A stretch of DNA of 64,000 nt. Source: Mytilus californianus (Eukaryota > Mollusca > Bivalvia > Mytilida > Mytilidae). The notes below the pieces were generated by a model, which had not been told where the DNA came from, made no database searches, and saw nothing but the letters and a program-made list of their open reading frames with translations. The position numbers were made by a program, and so were the translations under genes. The stretch lies in assembly GCF_021869535.1 (NCBI RefSeq), contig NW_026262668.1, positions 11,764,348 to 11,828,347 on the forward strand, written 5' to 3'. This document shows, in pieces, positions 53,533-63,892 of the stretch. Each line of letters starts with the position of its first letter. The stretch's first letter is position 1.

Positions 53533-56230
53533 ATACGCCCGTTTACGGGACGTATTATGGAATACTGTTGTCCGTCCGTCTGTCTGCCCGTCATCAACAT
53601 GTCTGACAATAACTCAAAAACACTTTAACCAATTTGCATGAAACTTTGGTGAGTTGTTTATATCTATTGACCTGAGCTCCTTTTTAATTTTTATAAATTT
53701 TAGATTTTACGTTTCCCAGTTATGGGGTTTTATTCTTTAAAAAAGGGTGATTTTCCAGTTTTCGGACAATAACTGAAAAACACTTTCACCAATTTGTAAG
53801 AAACTTTGGTGAATTGTTTATATCTATTGATTTGAGCTCCCGTTCGATGTTTATGAATTTTAGATTTTATGTTTCCAAGGTATGGGGTTTTATTCATTAA
53901 AAAAGGGGATTTTCCAGTTTTCAGACAATAACTCAAATTAAATGCTATGAGCAGTTTTCATAAAACTTTAATAATGAATTGTTAATATCTATTGACATGA
54001 GCTCCCTTTTGATTTTTATAAATTTTAGATTTTACTTTTCCGATTTATGGGATTTTATTTATAAAAAAGGGGTGATTTTCCAGTTTTCGGACAATAACTC
54101 AAAAGTGCTTTGAGCAGTTTTCATGAAACTTTGGTGACTGGTTTATATCTATTAAAATGACCGCCCATTAGTTTTTGTCGAGCCTGCGACATTTTGTCGC
54201 AGAAAGCTCGACATAGGGATAGTGATCCGGCGGCGGCGGCGGCGTGGCGTTAGCTCACTTCTTAAAAGCTTTATATTTTAGAAGGTGGAAGGTCTGGATG
54301 CTTCATACTTTGTATATGGATGCCTCATGTTACGAAGTTTCCGTCAGTCACATGTCCAATGTCCTTGACCTCATTTTCATGGTTCAGTGACTACTTGAAA
54401 AAAAAGTTCAGATTTTTTGTCATGTTAGATTCTCTCTTATTATAAGTAATAGGATAACTATATTTGGTATGTGCGTACCTTGCAAGGTCCTCATGCCCGT
54501 CAGACAGTTTTCACTTGACCTCAACCTCATTTCATGGATCAGTGAACAAGGTTAAGTTTTGGTGGTCAAGTCCATATCTCAGATACTATAAGCAATAGGT
54601 CTTGTATATTCGGTGTATGGAAGGACTGTAAGGTGTACATGTCCAACTGGCAGGTGTCATCTGACCTTGACCTCATTTTCATGGTTCAGTGGTCATAGTT
54701 AAGTTTTTGTGTTTTGGTCTGTTTTTCTTATACTGTATGCCATAGGTCTACTTTATTTGGTGTATGGAATGATTGTAAGGTGTACATGTCTAGCGGGCAG
54801 GTGTCATCTGACCTTGACCTCATTTTCATGGTTCAGTGGTCAAAGTTAAGTTTTTGAGTTTTGTTCTTTTTTTCTAATACTATATGCAATAGTTCAACTA
54901 TATTTGGTATGTGCGTACCTTGCAAGGTCCTCATGCCCGTCAGACAGTTTTCACTTGACCTCGACCTCATTTTATGGATCAGTGAACAAGGTTAAATTTT
55001 GGTGGTCAAGTCCATATCTCAGATACTATAAGCAATAGGTCTTGTATATTCGGTGTATGGAAGGACTGTAAGGTGTACATGTCCAACTGGCAGGTGTCAT
55101 CTGACCTTGACCTCATTTTCATGGTTCAGTGGTTATAGTTAAGTTTTTGTGTTTTGGTCTGTTTTTCTTATACTGTATGCCATAGGTCTACTTTATTTGG
55201 TGTATGGAATGATTGTAAGGTGTACATGTCTAGCGGGCAGGTGTCATCTGACCTTGACCTCATTTTCATGGTTCAGTGGTCAAAGTTAAGTTTTTGAGTT
55301 TTGGTCTTTTTTTCTAATACTATATGCAATAGTTCAACTATATTTGGTATGTGCGTACCTTGCAAGGTCCTCATGCCCGTCAGACAGTTTTCACTTGACC
55401 TCAACCTCATTTTATGGATCAGTGAACAAGGTTAAGTTTTGGTGGTCAAGTCCATATCTCAGATACTATAAGCAATAGGTCTTGTATATTCGGTGTATGG
55501 AAGGACTGTAAGGTGTACATGTCCAACTGGCAGGTGTCATCTGACCTTGACCTCATTTTCATGGTTCAGTGGTTATAGTTAAGTTTTTGTGTTTTGGTCT
55601 GTTTTTCTTATACTGTATGCCATAGGTTTACTATATTTGGTGTATGGATGATTGTAAGGTGTACATGTCTAGCGGGCAGGTGTCATCTGACCATGACCTC
55701 ATTTTCATGGTTCAGTGGTCAAAGTTAAGTTTTTTGAGTTTTGTTCTTTTTTTCTAATACTATATGCAATAGTTCAACTATATTTGGTGTATGGAAATAT
55801 TTTATGATCTATTTGGCAGTCACGCAGGTTTTATTTGATCTTGACCTCATTTTCAAGGTTCATTGCTCAGTGTTAAGTTTTTGTGTTTTGGTCTGTTTTT
55901 CTTAAACTATAAGCAATAGGTCAACTATATTTGTTGTATGGAAGAATTGTTAGCTGTACATGCCTGCCTAGCATGGTTCATCTGACCTTGACCTCATTTT
56001 CATGGTTCATTGGTCAATGTTTAGTTTACTTGGTTAATGTTTAGTTTATGTGACAGTTGTAATAAAGCTTTATATTTAGGACTATCAACATAATATCAAT
56101 GATTAGTAAAGAAGGCGAGACATTTCAGCGTGTGCACTCTTGTTTTTATAAATTTCTGATATGACATTGAGTAGTAATGAAACTTTATTCTTTGAAAAAG
56201 CAACGGGTGTATCATGCGCTCATGGCGCAG
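53533..56230 (+). mobile_element. hairpin/tandem element family F2, copy 2, split by F1
   Basis: After a T5 tract: ATACGCCCGTTTACGGGACG, then TATTATGG, a GTCC/GTCT patch (53569-53592) and four tandem units of about 160-185 bp starting near GACAATAACTCAAAAACACT (53605, 53763, 53924, 54090). F1 copy 3 sits in the last unit (54177-56142). After it the element resumes (TTTTTATAAATTTCTGATAT) and ends ACGGGTGTATCATGCGCTCATGGCGCAG, the same 3' end as F2 copy 1, although the tandem units of the two copies are different sequences. Confidence 0.85.
54177..56142 (+). mobile_element. hairpin/tandem element family F1, copy 3 (nested)
   Basis: Same hairpin as copies 1 and 2, with one extra base (GACATTTTGTCGC), a CGG patch at 54228-54245, then the alpha-beta-gamma trimer three times (alpha at about 54464, 54903 and 55343). 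Terminal modules follow, ending GCGTGTGCACTCTTG. It lies inside a tandem unit of F2 copy 2. Sibling units show the uninterrupted sequence GATTTTTATAAATTT, which gives an empty-site comparison. Confidence 0.88.
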
Positions 56231-56475
56231 GTTTGAGAAGTAAAACAACACCAAAATTTGGATAACAATCTAAAGAGATACTTGATGTGTTTAATGAATG
56301 AATTTGTACTTGCCATTACCAGCAAGACAGGTGATACATGTAAAGTAGAATCTGTTGTTTGTCTCTTGTCCTTTTTTGCTATTGTATTGTCTGTTTTTCT
56401 TAGACTTACGATGTTTCATTGTCCATTGGTGAACTGTTTTCTGACCTTTTTTTAATAATTATCTATTAATTTCAG

Positions 56476-56592
56476 GTTCTGATCCAGTATTATATATAGC
56501 AGCATACAACAGAATTGTATCATACAACATCAGGTCTTCTAACAAAGAACTGGTCACAGTTGTAGATAACCTCAGTCATGTTCAGAATATAG
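56476..56592 (+). CDS. LRP-family receptor, YWTD propeller exon 1
   Basis: Acceptor TTAATTTCAG, 117 nt, phase 1-1, donor ATAG|GTAAAA. It encodes GSDPVLYIAAYNRIVSYNIR and KELVTVVDNLSHVQNI. The PVLYIAAYNRI start is how the first blade of LDLR-type beta-propellers begins directly after the EGF pair. The propeller mediates ligand release at low pH in LDLR-family receptors. Confidence 0.9.
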
Positions 56593-57496
56593 GTAAAATT
56601 TTCGTCTTTTAATCAGTTTTATACCATCATGGTTCTAAGTATACTATAATTCTATTTTGATGATAAATGATGGTATGATTGTATTTGTCTAGTAACAGTT
56701 ATAAGAAATTCAGTTTCTTAAATTAAGATTGCACTAAGTGCAATGAAAACCTATTGTCACTGGCTTGACAGCTATATTTAGCTATCTCCCAGGCCTCATC
56801 TCTACCTTTACTTTGTGCAGTGAGGTGAACATTCTTTAGATCCTATCCATGTCAAGCAATTTATAAATAATGTATACTGGCTATAAGTAAGATAACTTTA
56901 ATTCAAAATATTGCTCAAATTTGATCCATTGCTTATTATAATGCAGTTCACAATGAAAATGAAGGCAATCTTTACTCCCTAAGTGCTCACAAGCATTTTT
57001 AATTCTTGAATATTATTAAACAGGAAATACCCATATATCATCTGAAGGGTAAGCTAGAGTCAGGTGTTACACCATAGACTTGGACTTTGTATCCTTTTTT
57101 TAGCAATAGAAAGATGGTTACGGGTGTGGCAATTTTTGAGGGTATTTTTATGTGTTAAGAGAACACATTTCTGTCACTTATGAATTAAGCCACTAAATGA
57201 TAAAAAATTTTACTGAACCTGGACATTTTATGTATATTTTGCTATTGAGTCTCAAAATATACAGTAAATTCCAAAATTATTGTGATTTTTTTATAAATGG
57301 AAAAAAATTTGACAGTATCAGAGTCGCACTAATAAAAATTTGCATTCAGAATTTCAGTAGTGATTTTTCTTTATTAAACTTTTGCAATCACATTAATTAG
57401 ATTTCACATTTTTACCAGAGTTCAAGGATTCTCATTATTTTCTGAATTTACAGTATACTTGGACTGCCCTGCTTCAATCTTTGTGTTTCTTTACAG
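56593..57496 (+). other. intron 7
   Basis: About 900 bp, AT-rich. TTGCACTAAGTGCAA is a small palindrome at about 56729. Nothing else recognised. Confidence 0.75.
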
Positions 57497-57595
57497 CTGC
57501 AGACGGCAGACATTTATATTGGACAGACCAGAAAGACAAGGCAGTATATAAATATGACATTGACGATGGTCACCTGTGGAAAGTGGTTGATACAG
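57497..57595 (+). CDS. LRP-family receptor, YWTD propeller exon 2
   Basis: Acceptor TTTCTTTACAG, 99 nt, phase 1-1, donor ACAG|GTATCT. It encodes AADGRHLYWTDQKDKAVYKY, DIDDGHLWKVVDT. LYWTDQ is the canonical YWTD blade motif. Confidence 0.93.
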
Positions 57596-58144
57596 GTATC
57601 TCCACATAATTTCATGGAACTTTTGCTATCTGAAATTGAAAATATGATAAGTTTTAAAATCAGAATGCCAATTTTTGAATTATTATTAGGTAAAAGCAAT
57701 GTTTAGATATCTGGAATGTGCCTATCCTAAAAATATTTATGTAAAATTATATTTTGATCTGTTTTGAAAGAATATTTAAATAGTTAAGTTAATAGACAAC
57801 TTTCAAATTTGTGCACTTTCCCATAGATTTCATATGTCACAATGCTAATATTATTACGTCACAGTAAGATCCAATTGTTCAATGATGTCGTTTACACCTA
57901 CTGACTCTCTGTCAACCGGTTAGTAATTAACTCATTCATAAAAAACAACTTGAGATTGGTGTATTGAGTCATCTTACCTGAAATAAAAGAGTTTTATTCT
58001 ACTTAAATAGAGAGGAAACTATAACTTAACAAGAACTCGTTCTACTTTACCTATATGGTAGGTAACTTTCTTGGTTTAATTTGGCATCAAAACAACAGTG
58101 TCTGATGTGAACACATTTGTCTTTAATTACTTTACATAATTTAG
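57596..58144 (+). other. intron 8
   Basis: About 550 bp, AT-rich, no repeat or other feature recognised. Confidence 0.75.
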
Positions 58145-58313
58145 GTGTTGACTCTCCTAGAGGTATTGCAGTAGATGCAGTGACAAATCACCTGTATATT
58201 GTGGACAGTTTTAAAAATAGAATAATTGTGTGTGATAGCTATGGTGAAGTATGTACAGTGATACAGAAAGATTTGCACACACCAGAGGACATAATCATTG
58301 TAAATAAACACAG
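58145..58313 (+). CDS. LRP-family receptor, YWTD propeller exon 3
   Basis: Acceptor ACATAATTTAG, 169 nt, entering in phase 1 and leaving in phase 2 at ACAG|GTTAAT. It encodes GVDSPRGIAVDAVTNHLYIV, DSFKNRIIVCDSYGEVCTVI, QKDLHTPEDIIIVNKHR. The blade motif is LYIVDS in place of YWTD. GIAVDAVTNHLY is the conserved inter-blade strand. The donor is weak (GTTAAT). Confidence 0.9.
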
Positions 58314-58606
58314 GTTAATAAATTTCAATCTTATATAAATATTGAAACTGCAGTGTTGTCATCATGGGTAGAAACACTAAATGTGTGGTTCAAAATAAAT
58401 CCTGAAACAAATTTACTTCAAATAATGGTTTGTCTTCAATAAGCTTGAATGTTTTCCCCTGGATGATAAGTATTCAAGAATAATTTGCTTTTATATTTTT
58501 TTACTAGGCATTAAGGATTCAACAACCAATCAAATATTTATAAAATTTATGTTTGCACTTTGAAATTCAAAAGAAACTTTCTTATCAAAGTGTGCTCATT
58601 GAGTTC

Positions 58607-60804
58607 TGTCCCCCCTGCGACGAAAGTAACAGTATGGGAGACATAGGTATTACTATCCGGCGGCGGCGTAAACTATTTGTATAAAGCTTTATATTTCAGA
58701 AGGTAGAAGACCTGGATGCTTCATACCGTGTATGCAGATACCTTATGTTACGAAATTTCTGTCTGTCATATGCACATTTTATTTGATCTCATTTTCATGG
58801 TTCAGTGACTGCTTGATAAAAAATTACAGGTTTTTTCTCATGTGAATTTCTCACTTATTAAGAGTAAAAGGATAACTATATTTGGTATATGGGTTCCTTG
58901 CAACGTCTACATGTCTGTCACACAGGGTTAACCTGATCTCGACCTCAATTCATGGATCAGTGATCAAGGTTAAAGTTACGTGATTAGGTCTGCTTCTCAG
59001 ATACTACAAGCAGCAGGTCAACTATATGTGGTGTATGGAATGATTGTAAGGGGTACATGTCAGACTGACAGGTTTCATGTGACCTTGACCTCATATTCAT
59101 GGTTCATTGGTGATTGTTAATTTTTTTGTGTTTTGGTTTGTTTTTATGCGATCGCAAAAAATTTTGCGGTCGTATAATGGTATCACGTTGTCGTCGTCTG
59201 CGTCGTCCCAAGATATTTGGTTTCCGGACAATAACTTTAGTATAGGTAAATAGAAATCTATGAAATTTAAACACAAGGTTTATTACCACAAAAGGAAGGT
59301 TGGGATTGATTTTGGAGGTTATGGTCCTAACAATTTAGGAATTAGAGGCCAAAAAGGGACCCAAATAAGCATTTTTCTAGTTTCCAGACAATAACTTGTG
59401 GAAAGGTGTATGGATCTCTCTGAAATTAGACCACAAGTTTCCATACCACAAAGGGATGGTTAGGATTGGCTTTGGGGGGTTATGGCTCAAACCGTTTATG
59501 AATAAGGGGCAAAAAAGGGGGAAAAACAAGGGTTTCCTGGTTAATGGACAATTTCTTAAAAGTACACTGTTATGTTTGGATTACCTAGCTTACACTGCTT
59601 TTAAAATTATGCATAAAAAAATGTTGTATTGTCTTGAGGTGATTAGCTGTCAATTTATTTTTAGAAGTTACTATTAAAAATGCTGATTAAGGAATATTAA
59701 TTTTAGCCATGATTATGTATGTCATTTTCTATTTTAAGACTTTTATGATGTATTTAAATGGGTAATTATGATTGCAAACTCCATTGGAAATTTGAATTGA
59801 GATTTTGACCATATCTTGGGGGAAAAGATTTTTTTTTTGATAAAGGGGGGGGGGGGGGAGGAGGTGAAAAAAAATTGTGGGGGGGACAATTTTTTCTCAT
59901 TTCAGATTTCAGAAATTTTTTTTGGGGGGGGTCAATTCGCAACAGCATAGTGTATTGCACAAAGGCAAAAAATTGAATATAAATTCAAATCATATGACCA
60001 ATTCTAAGTTCTTTGACTACAGTTATTCTGTGTCAGAAACCTATTATGTGTCAATATTTAATTACAATCCAAATTCAGACCTGTATCAAGCACGAATATT
60101 GTGTCCATTTTCGCCCTCTAGCTGCGCTCGACGAAGCAATTTATTTAAGTACTGTAAGCAATAGGTCAACTATATTTGGTGTATGGAATAATTGTAAGGT
60201 GTACATGTCTGTCTAGCTGGTGTCATCTGACCTTGACCTCATTTAAATGATTCATTGGTCAGTGTTGAGTTTTTGTGTTTTGGTCTGTTTTTCAAGTACT
60301 ATAAGCAAAAGGTCAACTGTATTTGGTGTATGGAAGGATTGTAAGTTGTACATGTCTGTCTAGTGGATTTCATCTGACCTTGACCTCATTTTCATGGTTC
60401 ATTGGTCAATGTTAAGTTTTTGTGTTTTGGTCTGTTTTTCAAATACTAATAGTAATAGGTCAAATATAATTGGTGTATGGAATGATTGTAAGGTGTACAT
60501 GTCTGTCTAGCCAGTATCATCTGACCTTGACCTCATTTCCATGGTTTATTGGTCAACATTAAGTTTTTGTGTTTTGGTCTGTTATTCAATGACCATGAGC
60601 AATAAACTATATTTGGTGTATGGAATAATTGTAAGGTGTACATGTCTGTGTGACAGTTTTTATCTGACCTTGACCTAATTGTCATGGATCTTTAAAAATG
60701 TTAAGTTTATGTGATACTTGTAGTAAAACCTTTATCTTTAAGACTTTCAACATAAAATCAATGGTCAGTAAAACAGGCAAGACATTTCAGCGTGTGCACT
60801 CTTG
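58607..60804 (+). mobile_element. hairpin/tandem element family F1, copy 4 (diverged, split by F3)
   Basis: The 5' end is altered (GTCCCCCCTGCGACGAAAGT), so the hairpin is lost. The CGG patch (58659-58667), AGCTTTATATTTCAGAAGG and the tandem modules follow to 59145. F3 intervenes, and the modules resume at about 60147 (AAGTACTGTAAGCAATAGG) to the end GCGTGTGCACTCTTG at 60804. It is clearly older than copies 1-3. Confidence 0.8.
59146..60146 (+). mobile_element. hairpin/tandem element family F3 (nested)
   Basis: After T5 comes ATGCGATCGCAAAAAATTTTGCGGTCGTAT, a hairpin of about 12 bp, then ATAATGG and a CGTCGTCGTCTGCGTCGTCC patch. Two diverged modules follow (TCCGGACAATAACTTTAGTA ... CCACAAAAGGAAGGTTGGGA at about 59222, and CCAGACAATAACTTGTGGAA ... 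CCACAAAGGGATGGTTAGGA at about 59381). A G-rich part (59844-59857) and a GCTGCGCTCGACG end at about 60121 complete it. The architecture matches F1 and F2 although the sequence differs. The right border is approximate. Confidence 0.7.
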
Positions 60805-61133
60805 TTGTAAAATTACTGTCAATTCAGAATTATTGAGTTCATTTATTATTGCGATTTTTGAAGAATGGACAAAAATGTGAGATTAATTATTGAGATTTCC
60901 AGAAAATTTTCATACAGATATATGCATCAGGTACAAAAATGCAAATTTTTATTATTGCGATACTCATTTGCAATATTCGCATTAATTAAAACTTCGCAAT
61001 AATTCTGAATTCACAGTATTCCATAATAGCTTCTTTTAATATTTCTTTAAAATAGTTTCTAAGAATGATTGTCTATTATTTATACTAATATTTCATGTGT
61101 ATCAAATCAAGCAGATATATTTATTGATTTCAG

Positions 61134-61335
61134 AATTCTTATTTGGTCAGAGGTTGGTAAGAATCCTGGCATAATGAAATCCCAAATGGATGGCAAAATG
61201 AAGAACATACTAATAAATAATGATATTCAGCACCTAAGCAGTCTTGCTGTAGATGCACCTACAGATAGGTTGTATTGGTTAGACTCTGTATTAGATAGGA
61301 TAGAAAGTATCCAGCTGGATGGTTCAGACAGACAG
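61134..61335 (+). CDS. LRP-family receptor, YWTD propeller exon 4
   Basis: Acceptor TTGATTTCAG, entering in phase 2 (AG|A = Arg) and leaving in phase 0 at ACAG|GTACTA, 202 nt. It encodes ILIWSEVGKNPGIMKSQMDG, KMKNILINNDIQHLSSLAVD, APTDRLYWLDSVLDRIESIQ, LDGSDRQ. It carries one blade with IWSE and one with RLYWLDS, both YWTD variants, plus two xMDG/xLDGS turn motifs. Confidence 0.93.
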
Positions 61336-61795
61336 GTACTAGAATAAGAATCTGATTTTATATACTAGATAATGTAATTTTGTTGTTTAGTTCTACATAT
61401 ATTTAAGGTCAAATGCACCTTTTTTACCTGCATTTTATGCTGTTCCATGAATAAACTTGAGATTATTGATTAACCTTAATTGTTCCTCTTAACATAGGTG
61501 TGCAAATGTGATTTGATTAGTTTCACGTATACCATTGAAATCCACAAAAATTAATACAGCGAACCCCACAAATAATAATGAATCAACAATACTGGAAAAG
61601 CAGAAATTTTGTGATGTTTTTATTATTCTGAAAACTGCAATGGGAAAGGTTTGGCAAAAATAATAACTTGAATTTAAGTTTGATAGCATTGTTTGTGTGC
61701 TGCAGTTCTTGTAATCACAATAATTAATCTAACATTTTTTACCATTATTCAAAAAATAATTCTGAGATGACAGTATTTGAATGTTTTATTTGCAG
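61336..61795 (+). other. intron 10
   Basis: About 460 bp of AT-rich sequence, no feature recognised. Confidence 0.75.
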
Positions 61796-62009
61796 ATTGT
61801 ACTCTCCAGGAAAGTTGTAAATCCCTTTGGACTGTTTGTTTTTGAGGATGCCATGTATTGGGCTGACCAAGACCATGCATCTGTGATGTCTGCTAATAAG
61901 TTCAATGGCAGACAGTTGTTACCATTGGCAACAGGAATAAATCATGTGACTAGTCTTGTTATAGACCATCCAGTTTTGTATCCTTCTGGACATGGTTCAT
62001 TGCAACAAG
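61796..62009 (+). CDS. LRP-family receptor, YWTD propeller exon 5 (last blade)
   Basis: Acceptor TTTATTTGCAG, entering in phase 0. It encodes IVLSRKVVNPFGLFVFEDAM, YWADQDHASVMSANKFNGRQ, LLPLATGINHVTSLVIDHPV, LYPSGHGSLQQ. YWADQ is a blade motif, and HPV-Y is the strand that closes LDLR-type propellers. I end the exon at CAACAAG|GCAAGT, a GC donor that otherwise fits the consensus. A GT donor at 61994/61995 (CATG|GTTCAT) has the same phase but a poor consensus. Confidence 0.85.
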
Positions 62010-63018
62010 GCAAGTTCTGTTGTCTTTCTATGGAAACTGATAATGATGTTTTACAAATTCAATTTATTTTCTAGTCCTATAACAAAGTTCTCTAAAAGAG
62101 GTTTTGACCACCAAAATTTTGTATAGGACCAACACAGTTTTGGTATTTTGTAAAAGAAATGAAAGTGAGGACCAGCAGATTTTCTTGAACGACCATCGGG
62201 GAAAAAAAGATTTTGAGAACTCGACTACAAAAATGTATTAACAAAAGACCAAGTTTAATATCAATCATCCATTCGTTTGTTCAGTTGTTCAATTGTTTGT
62301 TCATTTGTTTGTTTACTGCATTTAAAAAATATATATGGTATCAATATTTTAAAAAGAATTGATCCAACTGATGAAAGAAAACTTATAAGCTTTTCTTGAC
62401 AAAAGGACCATTGTTAAGTTTTGTTACAATTTGACATCTACCATCCATCAATCTTTTAGGTCATCTGGCCTAAAGGGCTTGTTGTTTATTATCCTTTTTT
62501 GTCCATCATGTCTTTTACATTCATTGATAGTTTTTAGAATTGCCAAACACCTGAAACCATAGTCCAGTTTTTGACTAACCAAATTAAAACATATGGTACA
62601 AACAAGTCTTGATAAGATATCCTTACTAGATTGTATTGATGAGTTATACAGAAAACAAATTTTTGTTAAGTCTTGACTTCAGGATAATTTTATGAAGGAA
62701 GTCTTGTGTGTTGACCACCAACATGGCACCAAACGGAAAACTCAAATTATGTTAATTTAAAACTATCTATTGTACCATTTCAGTGTTCTCCCCAGATATC
62801 TCATATAGCATCCTGGTAAACAGGGAAATTTGAAATACCATCTTGTTTCTAAAAATTATAGCATCACATCCATAACACAACCTATGAGAAAACCACTTCA
62901 GATAGCATCACATTCAAGAAATATAGCATCACATTACCATGATGCTAAAAGGCCCTGGGGTGAACACTGCATTTCAGACAATTTCTTATTTTACTAGCAT
63001 GATATTGTTTGATTTCAG
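62010..63018 (+). other. intron 11
   Basis: AT-rich with a short GTTTGTTCA direct-repeat run at 62273-62315 (TTGTTCAGTTGTTCAATTGT) and the MITE at 62781-62969. Nothing else recognised. Confidence 0.75.
62781..62969. mobile_element. short hAT-like MITE just upstream of an exon
   Basis: CAGTGTTCTCCCCAG at the left and CTGGGGTGAACACTG at the right form a 15 bp inverted repeat with one mismatch. CATTT flanks both sides as a possible 5 bp duplication. Inside, ATAGCATCACAT recurs three times (62857, 62902 and 62927 or so). 189 bp long and ending 49 nt before the EGF exon at 63019. Confidence 0.85.
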
Positions 63019-63132
63019 ACAATGCATGTTTGCTGTCTCCATGTTCAGACATTTGTCTCCCCTCTCAAACAGGGCATACCTGTGGATGTCCAGTAAACAA
63101 GGTTTTAGATGTCAACAAAAAAACATGTATTG
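63019..63132 (+). CDS. LRP-family receptor, EGF-like module after the propeller
   Basis: Acceptor TTTGATTTCAG, 114 nt, phase 1-1, donor ATTG|GTAAGA. It encodes NACLLSPCSDICLPSQTGHT and CGCPVNKVLDVNKKTCI, a six-cysteine EGF module of the type that follows each LRP propeller (NxC...CSxxCLP...C.C...C). Confidence 0.9.
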
Positions 63133-63675
63133 GTAAGATTTATATTGTAGTGCAAAGTTAGAAAAATGTATTTTAAGGAATAGGCTTTATTGTTATTTCA
63201 GTAAAACTTGCAGACATTTTTTAAGGGATGAATAGTGAAACATGAACAAAATAGGGTATGCATCTTGTATCCAAAAGAAGGTTAGGTTACTTATTTCTTT
63301 TTTTTTTCAGATCATATTGTTGATTGCCTTATGATTTACACAAATGTCTTCCACTAGTTAAAAATTAGTTTTTTATTTATGAATTTTGATGAGTATATGC
63401 ATGTGGGCTGACAAGGTCAAGATCAATATAATTTTCACTTTGCCATTCAGATGTAATCGTCCTTGATTGGTTGATAAATTGTCATGTGATGTTTCAATGC
63501 ACTGACAAAATGGAGTTCGAGTTTGATTTTACAATTTCGACTAATACTGTTCAGGAGTTATGGCCCTTGATTGCTTTAACTTAGGCACTAATAAATGTAC
63601 GGAAAACCTTTTTGCTGGCATTTTGACCACCTTTTGTATTACCAATGAAACGTTTGTATCTTTCATTATTTGCAG
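63133..63675 (+). other. intron 12
   Basis: About 540 bp, AT-rich. A T10 tract and TTTTCAG at 63301-63310 look like an acceptor, but no open reading of family character follows. Confidence 0.75.
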
Positions 63676-63892
63676 ATAATGTAGAATGTCCTAGGATACT
63701 AATAGGAGAAAACAGAGCTATATTGGACTATCCACTATGTGGGATAGGGAAACAGGAATATCTCATAACTCATATCATCACTGAGGAAATGAAAAAGGTT
63801 TCTGTCATAGCACAATCAGGGTCTGAGCTACTGTATAGAGATGTTAGTCGAGGGGTGATTGCACACATCAAGTTAAACGATTCAAAGCCAAG
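63676..63892 (+). CDS. LRP-family receptor, start of a second propeller
   Basis: Acceptor ATTATTTGCAG, 217 nt, phase 1 to 2, strong donor CAAG|GTAAGC. It encodes NVECPRILIGENRAILDYPL, CGIGKQEYLITHIITEEMKK, VSVIAQSGSELLYRDVSRGV, IAHIKLNDSKPR. SELLYRDVSRGVIAHIKL has the layout of a YWTD blade (LYW-D...I....L). A second propeller after EGF is an LRP-type arrangement not found in LDLR or VLDLR. The gene continues beyond the window. 63893-64000 is intron. Confidence 0.85.

Larger units (their letters stand above)
52418..56475 (+). other. intron 6
   Basis: Filled by a reverse mussel-type repeat (52672-52860), a MITE (52955-53422) and the nested F2/F1 elements (53533-56230). 52418-52670 and 56235-56470 show nothing recognised. 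Confidence 0.8.
58314..61133 (+). other. intron 9
   Basis: Filled mainly by F1 copy 4 (58607-60804), itself split by F3 (59146-60146). 58314-58606 and 60805-61133 are AT-rich with nothing recognised. Confidence 0.75.

Noticed and set aside
63301-63345. Acceptor-like tract (TTTTTTTTTTCAG) that could start another exon.
   Set aside because: The following frames stop quickly or give no LRP-type sequence, and phase continuity between 63132 and 63676 is already satisfied.
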